Shown here one piece after another: positions 26,049 through 33,603 of a stretch of DNA of 64,000 nucleotides; within the stretch, counting starts at the first letter, position 1; every line of letters begins with the position of its first letter. Origin of the DNA: Chitinophaga agrisoli. GTDB lineage: Bacteria; Bacteroidota; Bacteroidia; Chitinophagales; Chitinophagaceae. A program made the translations under genes and the position numbers. The stretch lies in the NCBI RefSeq assembly GCF_008386695.1, contig NZ_VUOC01000003.1, positions 62,001-126,000 of the forward strand, written 5' to 3'. The notes under the pieces were generated by a model that saw only the letters and a program-made list of their open reading frames with translations, searched no databases and was not told the DNA's origin.

Positions 26049-26915
26049 ATGAAAGTAGATATTTCCAAAGTACTCCAGAAAAGAAAGAAACAGATCTTAG
26101 AATTGTGGATGAAGAACCAGCTGGCGAATGAAACGCTCCGCGAAGACCTCATGAGCAATGACGAGCTGCGGATCCAGTCGGAGGAATTACTGGATGCATT
26201 GGTAAATGCGGTGAATGACCGGAACTTAGCGGATGCCCAATCCGGCGATTTTGACACCGTTATAGAAATACTGTCAGGCATTTCTATCTCCCGCGCCCGC
26301 CAGGGATACTCTCCCCGCGAGACCGGAGTATATATATTCAGCCTCAGGGAAGCGCTGTTACAGACACTGCAGGATGAGCTCAAGAATGATGCTGTTACCC
26401 TGTTAGCGCTGACCATGAAAGTAAACAAGCTCATAGATAGCTTTGGCGTAAACACTTTTGAGACCTTTATTAAAGGGAGGGAAGAAGTGATCCTGCGCCA
26501 GACAGATGAGATAACAGAAATATCTACGCCCGTTACCCGCTTATGGGATGGCATCCTGGCCTTGCCTATCATCGGCACCCTCGATAGCGCCCGCACACAG
26601 GTAGTAATGGAAAACCTGCTGCAGGAAATAGTGGAGACGGGTAGCAGCATCGCCATCCTGGATATCTCCGGCGTACCGGCCGTAGATTCCCTGGTAGCCC
26701 AACACCTTATAAAGACCATCAGCGCCACCCGCCTAATGGGCGCGGAGTGTATCATTAGCGGTATCCGTCCTGAAATTGCACAAACCGTGGTGCACCTGGG
26801 TATTGATCTCTCCAATATTATTACAAAAGCCACACTTGCCAGCGCTTTGAAACATGCCTTTGGTATGCTGCAGTTAGAGGTGAGAAAATCAGTGAAGGAA
26901 AAAACCAGCTTATAA
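26049..26915 (+). CDS. rsbR: RsbR-type stressosome scaffold/sensor (RsbR N-domain + STAS)
   Basis: A 288-residue protein with an N-terminal helical RsbRD-like sensing region (1-~155) and a C-terminal STAS domain (~165-280). Signatures match Bacillus RsbRA closely: LPIIGTLDS before the STAS core, LDISGVPAVDSLVAQHLIKT, and GIRPEIAQTVVHLGIDLS. By comparison with the known phosphorylation sites in Bacillus, Thr177 is conserved while the second site is Ser214 instead of threonine. ATG 26049 is taken rather than the in-frame codon at 25932, which would cover the promoter candidate. It would assemble with RsbS into stressosome particles. Confidence 0.9.
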   Translation: MKVDISKVLQKRKKQILELWMKNQLANETLREDLMSNDELRIQSEELLDALVNAVNDRNLADAQSGDFDTVIEILSGISISRARQGYSPRETGVYIFSLREALLQTLQDELKNDAVTLLALTMKVNKLIDSFGVNTFETFIKGREEVILRQTDEITEISTPVTRLWDGILALPIIGTLDSARTQVVMENLLQEIVETGSSIAILDISGVPAVDSLVAQHLIKTISATRLMGAECIISGIRPEIAQTVVHLGIDLSNIITKATLASALKHAFGMLQLEVRKSVKEKTSL

Positions 26916-26921
26916 CCCGTT

Positions 26922-27326
26922 ATGGATAGAATACCTGTTTTACAAATGGGCAAATTCCTGCTGGTAACTATTCAGGTGGATTTGTATGACCGTTTGGCGC
27001 TAAATTTGGAAAGTGATCTTGTGCAAATGGTGAATAAGACCGGTGCAAGAGGCGTATTAATTGATATTTCCGCACTGTCCATAGTGGACTCATTTATGGG
27101 ACGTATCATTGGTAATATCGGCAGTATGAGTAAGATCATGGATGCTGAAACAGTAGTAGTAGGCATACAGCCAGCCGTGGCTATCACGCTGGTGGAGTTA
27201 GGTCTGGAGCTGAAAGGCGTAAGTACTGCCCTGAATGTGGAGAAGGGAATGGCTTTGTTAAGGAGAAAAATCGGTTCTTTCGAGGACACACAGGAGGAAG
27301 AACACGATGATAATAGTGTTGAGTAA
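26922..27326 (+). CDS. rsbS: RsbS-type single STAS-domain protein
   Basis: A 134-residue STAS protein, the minimal partner of RsbR in the stressosome. The phosphoacceptor region LIDISALSIVDSF is intact, with Ser57 in the position phosphorylated by RsbT in Bacillus. The C-terminus is extended by an acidic tail (DTQEEEHDDNS). It begins 6 bp after rsbR and overlaps rsbT by 20 bp, consistent with tight coupling of the module. Confidence 0.92.
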   Translation: MDRIPVLQMGKFLLVTIQVDLYDRLALNLESDLVQMVNKTGARGVLIDISALSIVDSFMGRIIGNIGSMSKIMDAETVVVGIQPAVAITLVELGLELKGVSTALNVEKGMALLRRKIGSFEDTQEEEHDDNSVE

Positions 27327-27717
27327 AGATACGATGGCCATACAGAAAGAACAGGATGTAGTCCCCTTCCGCAACCGCGTAAAGGAATACGCAGTAAAGA
27401 TAGGTATGAGCCTGGTGAACCAGACCAAACTGATCACCGCCGCCTCAGAGCTGGTGCGTAATATGCTTAAATATGCGAACGGGGGTTATACCCTCATTGA
27501 AATTGTAAGCAAAGGCAGGGAAAATGGTATACGGCTTTCATTCGTGGATAAGGGCCCGGGTATTAAAGACATTCAGCTGGCCATGAAAGATGGCTATTCT
27601 ACCGCCAAAAGCCTGGGATTAGGATTGCCGGGAGCAAAACGGCTGGTAAGTGAATTTGATATCAGGAGCTCAGAGAAAGGCACCACCGTAACGATCACAA
27701 AATGGAAAAATGGTTAG
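27307..27717 (+). CDS. rsbT: RsbT-type serine/threonine kinase (GHKL fold)
   Basis: A 136-residue switch kinase. The GHKL N-box is in AASELVRNMLKYANGG, the G1 box in FVDKGPGIKD, and the lid/G2 region in GYSTAKSLGLGLPGAKRL, which closely parallels Bacillus RsbT. It would phosphorylate RsbR and RsbS, then leave the stressosome to act on an output partner. ATG 27307 overlaps rsbS; ATG 27334 is an alternative start that would avoid the overlap. Confidence 0.92.
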   Translation: MIIVLSKDTMAIQKEQDVVPFRNRVKEYAVKIGMSLVNQTKLITAASELVRNMLKYANGGYTLIEIVSKGRENGIRLSFVDKGPGIKDIQLAMKDGYSTAKSLGLGLPGAKRLVSEFDIRSSEKGTTVTITKWKNG

Positions 27718-28726
27718 TGCTGTACATCTGCGCTTTAATGCATCCGACCGTAGCTACTTCGCCATCATCAAAAAAGAGATCCACGCCCTGGCCGTAAAAG
27801 CAGGGTTTACCGCAAAAAGGATAGGGGAGATAGATATTATCATATCTGAAATGGTCTCCAATCTTTCTAAACATGCAGTGGACGGAGAGCTATTTGTAAA
27901 ACCGGTAGAAGAGGAAGGTATTCAGGGAATGGAGATCATTTCCATCGATAACGGGCCGGGCATCAACGATGTACCACGCATGATGGCCGATGGAATGTCT
28001 ACCACCAATACGCTTGGCCATGGCCTGGGGGCGATCCGCCGCCTGTCAGATAAGTTCCAGGTGTATTCCCGTAAAGACTGGGGCACGGTATTGTATTGTA
28101 CTGTTTATAATGAGGCATTGCCGTCTTTTACAAAGCCAAAGAAAATAGAGATCAGGTCCCTGATCGTGCCTAAGACCGGAGAAACAGACTGTGGCGACGG
28201 GTTTTATGCAAAAGTATCCAAAGATCATATCAAGCTATTTCTGGGAGATGGCCTGGGGCATGGCAAAGACGCACAGGTTGCCGTACAGGCAGCCATAGAA
28301 GCCTTCAGAAGCTGCCCGGAAAACAGCCCCCGGGAAACCCTGCGGTTTATGCACGCCGCGGTAAAGAAAACCAGGGGATTGGTAGGCACCGTGGTGATCT
28401 TTGATCTACAGGAGCGCAAATGGTCTATCTGCGGTGTTGGCAATATCTTTAGCCGGCTGCAGGGCGCATCCGTATCAAAGAATTATGTAGCGCACAACGG
28501 CATCATCGGGCTAAATATTCCCAATACCATGCGGGATGAAGAAGTGGCTTATGAAAGAGGACAAACGGTGATCATGTGCAGTGATGGTATAAAAACACGT
28601 TGGGACCTGCTCCGGTATCCCGGTATTTTTCGTTGTGATCTTGCTTTTGTAGGCGCCGCTTTATTCAAGGACTTTGCACGTAATACAGATGACATGGCAA
28701 TTGCTGCTTGTAAAATAAATGTATAG
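27710..28726 (+). CDS. RsbT-like ATPase fused to SpoIIE-type PP2C phosphatase
   Basis: A 338-residue fusion. Residues 1-~135 form a second GHKL ATPase domain (IISEMVSNLSKHAVDG, SIDNGPGINDV, SYGTTN-like lid GMSTTNTLGHGLGAIRRL). Residues ~150-338 form a SpoIIE/PP2C phosphatase with metal aspartates in CGDGFYA, LGDGLGHGKDA and NTDDMAIAA. RsbX in Bacillus is the phosphatase that resets RsbR and RsbS; this protein probably combines that task with ATPase or kinase binding. Overlaps rsbT by 8 bp. Confidence 0.88.
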   Translation: MVSAVHLRFNASDRSYFAIIKKEIHALAVKAGFTAKRIGEIDIIISEMVSNLSKHAVDGELFVKPVEEEGIQGMEIISIDNGPGINDVPRMMADGMSTTNTLGHGLGAIRRLSDKFQVYSRKDWGTVLYCTVYNEALPSFTKPKKIEIRSLIVPKTGETDCGDGFYAKVSKDHIKLFLGDGLGHGKDAQVAVQAAIEAFRSCPENSPRETLRFMHAAVKKTRGLVGTVVIFDLQERKWSICGVGNIFSRLQGASVSKNYVAHNGIIGLNIPNTMRDEEVAYERGQTVIMCSDGIKTRWDLLRYPGIFRCDLAFVGAALFKDFARNTDDMAIAACKINV

Positions 28727-28729
28727 CCC

Positions 28730-30361
28730 ATGCAGGAACTGGTAAAAGTTACGTTAAATAACGAAATGGATCTTATCCTGGCGCATAAGCGGTCCATGAA
28801 GCTGGCGGAGTTGGCGGCCCTTTCCCTTTCTGCACAAACTACTTTTGCCACCGCAGTGTCCGAAGTATCCAGGAATGCCATTGATCACGGGAAGAACGGT
28901 TACCTGGTTTTAAGCATATCCACAGATAAAAGGGAAAAATACATCGTTGCCCGTATCACAGATGAGGCCCATGTTACCCAGAAAGGCAACCAGGGTTTGG
29001 AATATGCCAAGCGCCTGGTGAATAAATATAATATCACTACCGCCGGCGACCAGACTTCCGTAGAGCTTTATTATTCCATCCCTTCCTCTGAAAAACTGGA
29101 TATAAAGAAAATAGACGAATGGCGGAACATGTTCCGCAACGAGCCGCCCATCTCCCCCTACGAAGAGATCAAACGCAAGAACGAACAGCTGCAGGAACTG
29201 GCCCAGAAGCTACAGGAAAGCGAAGGGCAGTATAAGACCCTTACCAACGCACTGCCTATCATCATTTTTTCATTGAACCTCCAGGGACAGCTCATCTATG
29301 CCAACGATTGGTTATACCAGTTTACCGGGCATACCATAGAGCAGTTGAATGAGACCCGCTGGCGCGATGTGGTGCACCCTGTGGACTACGATGCGTTTAA
29401 CCTGCTGTTCACGCATAGCATAGCGGCAGGAGCGGCCGTGGTAAAAACACAGTGCCGGTTGCGGCATAAGCATGATGATGATTACTGCTGGCACTTGGCA
29501 GCTATCTCTCCACTGCGGGATGAAAAAGGGACTTTATTATATTGGATAGGATACCTGGTGGATATTAATGCCCAGAAAGCGATAGAAGAAACCCTGCAGA
29601 ATAATAAAGAGCTACAACAGGCCCAGCAACAGTTAAAAGAGAACCAAACCGTACTGGAAGATAATATATCCGCCCTTAACCGCAGTAACCAGGAGCTGCA
29701 GCAGTTTGCCTTTATCGCCTCCCATGACCTGCAGGAGCCTATACGTAAGATCAGCTTTTATAGCGATTACTTCCTCAATAAGTATGTAGACAGGATAGAT
29801 GAAAAAGGTAAGGACTATTTGAAAGGCATGCTATCCGCCTCTCACCGCATGCGCAACCTGATCCATGACCTGCTGGCCTTTTCCCAAGTGGAGAAAAAGG
29901 AGCTGGAATACCGGCGTATAGACCTGAACAGGGTGATCAGCGATACGCTGCAGGATCTGGAGATGATGATCCGCGAAAAAGGCGCTGCTATAGATATAGC
30001 GCCCCTGCCTTCTATAGACGCGGATGAAAGTATGCTGCGCCAGCTGTTTGCCAACATCATCAGCAACTCGCTCAAGTATGCCAAAAAAGACCAGGCGCCG
30101 CTGATACAGGTCTCCAACTGGCGTAATGACCAATACCTGGAAATTGCCATCAAGGACAACGGGATCGGGTTTGATGAAAAATACCTGCCTAAGATGTTCA
30201 CGCTGTTTCAACGCCTGCATAGCGGTGATAAATACAAAGGCACCGGCCTGGGACTGGCCATCTGCCGCAAGATCGTATCCCTGCACAATGGAGCTATTAC
30301 CGCCTCGGGGAAAGAGAATGAAGGCGCCACGTTTAAGATTACCTTACCACTTAATCAATAG
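28730..30361 (+). CDS. Soluble hybrid sensor kinase: degenerate GHKL + PAS + HisKA + HATPase
   Basis: A 543-residue cytoplasmic kinase without membrane segments. Residues 1-~118 resemble an RsbT/RsbW-type ATPase (N-box-like AVSEVSRNAIDHGKNG), but the G1 aspartate-glycine motif is replaced by ITDEAH, so it may bind partners rather than ATP. A coiled linker leads to a PAS domain (~165-282), another coiled coil, HisKA with His332 in FIASHDLQEPIRK, and HATPase_c with NSLKYAKKD, DNGIGFD and GTGLGLAI. It starts 3 bp after the phosphatase gene, so it is probably the output kinase of the Rsb module. Confidence 0.9.
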   Translation: MQELVKVTLNNEMDLILAHKRSMKLAELAALSLSAQTTFATAVSEVSRNAIDHGKNGYLVLSISTDKREKYIVARITDEAHVTQKGNQGLEYAKRLVNKYNITTAGDQTSVELYYSIPSSEKLDIKKIDEWRNMFRNEPPISPYEEIKRKNEQLQELAQKLQESEGQYKTLTNALPIIIFSLNLQGQLIYANDWLYQFTGHTIEQLNETRWRDVVHPVDYDAFNLLFTHSIAAGAAVVKTQCRLRHKHDDDYCWHLAAISPLRDEKGTLLYWIGYLVDINAQKAIEETLQNNKELQQAQQQLKENQTVLEDNISALNRSNQELQQFAFIASHDLQEPIRKISFYSDYFLNKYVDRIDEKGKDYLKGMLSASHRMRNLIHDLLAFSQVEKKELEYRRIDLNRVISDTLQDLEMMIREKGAAIDIAPLPSIDADESMLRQLFANIISNSLKYAKKDQAPLIQVSNWRNDQYLEIAIKDNGIGFDEKYLPKMFTLFQRLHSGDKYKGTGLGLAICRKIVSLHNGAITASGKENEGATFKITLPLNQ

Positions 30362-30369
30362 TACCGTAC

Positions 30370-30792
30370 ATGGAACATATGTACCCGAAAATAATGCTGG
30401 TGGATGACGATGCCGAAGACCGCCAGATCATAAAAGATACTTTCGACGATCTGGATTACGGAGCCGTTATACATTTCGAGGAGAACGGCGAAGAGGCCAT
30501 CAAATACCTGCAGCAATGCACGCCGCCCGGCGCTATCCCGTCCCTGATCATCCTGGATCTGAACATGCCAAAGATGAACGGCACCCAAACCCTGCGTTTC
30601 CTGAAAGCAGAACCGGCGTTTGCGGCCATTCCCGTTATCATTTTCTCCACCTCGCTTAATCCTATTGAGCGGGATGAGTGCCTGACCCTGGGCGCGCACT
30701 CCTATGTAATAAAACCTATATCGTATACGCAAACCGTAGAGGTAGTACGGCATTTCTATAACCTGTGTAACCAACTAAGCCAGGTGGAGTAG
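30370..30792 (+). CDS. Single-domain response regulator (Rcp1-like)
   Basis: A 140-residue receiver-only protein. The acidic pocket (VDDDAED), phosphoacceptor Asp63 in ILDLNMPKMNG, the threonine/serine switch in IIFSTSLNP and the conserved Lys in YVIKPIS are all present. There is no DNA-binding domain, so it must act by protein contact or phosphotransfer. It lies 8 bp after the kinase gene and is its likely partner. ATG 30379 is an alternative start. Confidence 0.92.
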   Translation: MEHMYPKIMLVDDDAEDRQIIKDTFDDLDYGAVIHFEENGEEAIKYLQQCTPPGAIPSLIILDLNMPKMNGTQTLRFLKAEPAFAAIPVIIFSTSLNPIERDECLTLGAHSYVIKPISYTQTVEVVRHFYNLCNQLSQVE

Positions 30793-30806
30793 CACAATGC
30801 ATCCCG

Positions 30807-33359
30807 TTAGGTCAATTCCCGGAACGAGCGCTCAAATTCCTGTCCATAACTTTCCTTGTATTCTTTTGCAAACCGCAGGTAGGCGTCTTTTGCCATGCCA
30901 TGCCGGCCCAGTAGTACCAGGCATTTGCTTTTATAGGCTAGCGCCTCCTCATTGAGGTTGTCAAAAAAGAAGATACAGTTGGTGAGCTTTACAATAAATT
31001 CCGCCTCCGCCGCCATATCCGCCCCGGCAATATATTGCAGCAGGCTGTCGATCACCTGGCTGGAAATACCCGCCTTTACATCGTCCAGCCATTCATAATG
31101 TACATTCCGTAAAAACGCGCCCCTTTGTATAATATGCAGCAGTGCCTGCACATAGATATGATCAATAGCCGGTTTACCAGCCGCCAGGTTAATGTATTGC
31201 TGGTAATCGATCCGGATACTATCGTTCAGGATCTCCAGCTTCCATTTACCGGACTCTTTCCCAATATGGCAATCGCCTATCTTTTCCAGGATGGCTTTTA
31301 GCTTAACGATGTTTACGGAATAGTTATTCTTGGCGTCTTTCAGGGGCTTATCGCTCCAAAGTATCTCGTACAGCCGTTCAGAGGAAATGCCTTTCCCATC
31401 TTTCAGGGAGTAGATAAGGATCAGCAGGAACAGCTCTTTTAACAGGGGCGTAAACAGCTTGGTGATATCCTGGCCTTGTTTGTCAAATACCTCAAATTGC
31501 CCAAACAGGAAAATGGCGGATGTGTCGTTCTCCTCCGGCGGTGATACTGGTTCTGTAGCCGGTACCACGGGATGGGGCACATCAACGGGTTTATGATGGG
31601 TATCCCTTACGGGGGGGGTAGTTACAGCAGGCGTAACGGGCCTTTTTTTACGGTCCCGGCGCCGGTAGTAGAAAAAGTACAGGCCCGCTGCCATCAGGGC
31701 CAGGGCGCCGGCTGCATAGGGCCAGTAGCCGGCTTGTTTCTCCGGTGCTGCAGGGCTGTCAGGCATGGCATTGGGCGGAAAGTCCAGCGTATATACTTTC
31801 ACATCCGTAGCGCCATTCTGGGTATTGTACAGCGTAATGGCCGCCAGTTTTTTACTGGCTGCACAGTAATAAAGGTCCGCAAAGGACTTGATATCATGGA
31901 ACGCATACGGGATCGCATCCCCCGTGCGCTGGTAGGAGGGGGATTGCAGGGAGCCGCGTATCAGTTGGAGGTTGGAGTTGAATTTATCCGTTGGGTAGAT
32001 CAGTGCATAAAAATCGCGGGTGGCCGGGTCTATTACCAGGCTGTTGGCAAAACAGAACTGGCTGGCCGGCTCCGGCAGCTGGTACATACGGGTAAAACGC
32101 TGTGTTTTTATGCTGTAGGCCAGCAGATCATAGGTATGTTTGGGGTTAATGGACTGGTTGCCGGTATTACTGCCATAGCCGCCTATGATATAAGCCGTGT
32201 CCCGGGTGGCATTGCTGCCCAGCGCCGCCTGGTACCGCGGCATAAAAGCATCCCCCTGGGCGGGCACGGTCTCCCACTGCCCGCGGCTGAAAGAATACCG
32301 TTGCACCAGGTTTTTGTATTGCAGCTGTCCGTAACCGCCTAAGACATACAGGGCGCTATCCGTGGGCGACAGGAACTTATTGGCCTGCCAGTACTCCGTA
32401 AGGCCTTGGCCGCTAAAGCCGGCGTCCCATTTATGGCTCACCGTATCATAACGGCGCACCTTGTGCTCATCAATATAAAAATTATACAGCCGGCCCGTTA
32501 CCGTATCATATACGCTCTGGTTACCCGCCGGCAGCGGGCCGGCGTCTACGGCCGTAGCGGTCAGCTGGTAATTCTTGAAAGAGAACCGGTACAGGCTGTC
32601 CCGGGCTACTATATACAACAGTTCACGTTTGCCGTCAAACGCTACGCTGGGCGTGCCGGTAACAGAGAAGGTCCGTACGCTTTCCCAGTGCTGGTGCCGT
32701 GGCTTCAGCCATACCGGGTTCTTTACCTGGGCATTATGGTGGCCGGCGGCATCCTTACAGGTAAGGCCGCTGCTTTCTGATAAAGGATAATAATATTTCA
32801 GCTGACCTTTTTCCGTGATCCGGATATCCTTAATGCTCATAGGAGGGATATCCAGCGTCTGGAACTTCTCAAAACGGTTGGTGCCAAAATAGATATGGCA
32901 ACAGGTGCTGCCACTAAATGCCAGCGCGCCCTGGCATATAAGCCGGTCATTCACATAAAAAAGGGCGGCCTGTTTCTTTTCATCAAAACGGATGCGGAAA
33001 TGGTTCCATTTCCGGAACAGTTGCACAGAGTCTAATTGCACCGTACCGGAAAAGGATTCCCCTATCACGAATGTGAAATTCTGCAGCCGCTGGTTATACA
33101 CCAGGTCTATATTCTGATGCTGGTCCGTGATCAGCCGTATAATATAACCAAAGTAAGTCTCCAGGTTAGGCGTGAATACCAGGTCAAAAGAAATGTCCGT
33201 ACCATCATGCAGGCAAATAGGTGCAGTTGGAGTCAGGTCGAGGGATGTTCTTTTTTCAGGTACCACTTCATGGCTGGAGAACCGTAAACCATAAGACTGG
33301 CCAAATACTACGTTACAGAAAAAAAAGACCCCCAGTAAGCAATAAATATGTTTCCCCAT
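30807..33359 (-). CDS. Membrane-spanning regulator: LamG-like + kelch repeats + TM + SARP-type DNA-binding domain
   Basis: An 850-residue protein with an unusual layout. Signal peptide (1-20); a concanavalin/LamG-like domain (~30-190); kelch-like repeats (~225-500, with ALYVLGGYGQ and AYIIGGYGSN); one transmembrane helix (~544-566) followed by RRRDRKKRP; a proline-rich linker; and a cytoplasmic winged helix (~617-705, LFGQFEVFDKQGQD) plus a helical BTAD-like C-terminus, as in SARP regulators. So a periplasmic sensor is joined to a DNA-binding domain in one chain. Divergent from the GH92/SusC/SusD genes, which it likely controls. ATG 33359 is preferred over GTG 33380 because the signal peptide starts there. 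Confidence 0.85.
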   Translation of the reverse strand: MGKHIYCLLGVFFFCNVVFGQSYGLRFSSHEVVPEKRTSLDLTPTAPICLHDGTDISFDLVFTPNLETYFGYIIRLITDQHQNIDLVYNQRLQNFTFVIGESFSGTVQLDSVQLFRKWNHFRIRFDEKKQAALFYVNDRLICQGALAFSGSTCCHIYFGTNRFEKFQTLDIPPMSIKDIRITEKGQLKYYYPLSESSGLTCKDAAGHHNAQVKNPVWLKPRHQHWESVRTFSVTGTPSVAFDGKRELLYIVARDSLYRFSFKNYQLTATAVDAGPLPAGNQSVYDTVTGRLYNFYIDEHKVRRYDTVSHKWDAGFSGQGLTEYWQANKFLSPTDSALYVLGGYGQLQYKNLVQRYSFSRGQWETVPAQGDAFMPRYQAALGSNATRDTAYIIGGYGSNTGNQSINPKHTYDLLAYSIKTQRFTRMYQLPEPASQFCFANSLVIDPATRDFYALIYPTDKFNSNLQLIRGSLQSPSYQRTGDAIPYAFHDIKSFADLYYCAASKKLAAITLYNTQNGATDVKVYTLDFPPNAMPDSPAAPEKQAGYWPYAAGALALMAAGLYFFYYRRRDRKKRPVTPAVTTPPVRDTHHKPVDVPHPVVPATEPVSPPEENDTSAIFLFGQFEVFDKQGQDITKLFTPLLKELFLLILIYSLKDGKGISSERLYEILWSDKPLKDAKNNYSVNIVKLKAILEKIGDCHIGKESGKWKLEILNDSIRIDYQQYINLAAGKPAIDHIYVQALLHIIQRGAFLRNVHYEWLDDVKAGISSQVIDSLLQYIAGADMAAEAEFIVKLTNCIFFFDNLNEEALAYKSKCLVLLGRHGMAKDAYLRFAKEYKESYGQEFERSFRELT

Positions 33360-33473
33360 AACAACCTGGAATCTGAACACAAAATACTTAATTTTCTACT
33401 TAGCCCCCCGTAATCCCCGCGCTTAAATTTAAAGGATAAACGTTAGATCTCCAGTTTTTTTAAAATTATTAGC

Positions 33474-33488
33474 AACTGATAATCAGTT
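33474..33488. promoter_or_regulatory. 15-bp palindrome between the regulator and GH92 genes
   Basis: AACTGAT-A-ATCAGTT is a perfect inverted repeat with a one-base centre. It lies midway in the 244-bp divergent intergenic region. The heptamer GTTAGTG also occurs twice further on (33521-33527 and 33545-33551, 24 bp apart). Both are candidate binding sites; neither is proven. Confidence 0.4.
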
Positions 33489-33603
33489 ATTTTATCCACT
33501 AAGCAAAAATTAATTTCCCCGTTAGTGCATTTATTAGGGCATCTGTTAGTGTAACTGTAGTTTCTTGCAGTACATTTCAGCAAATGAAATGATTCCATCG
33601 AGT

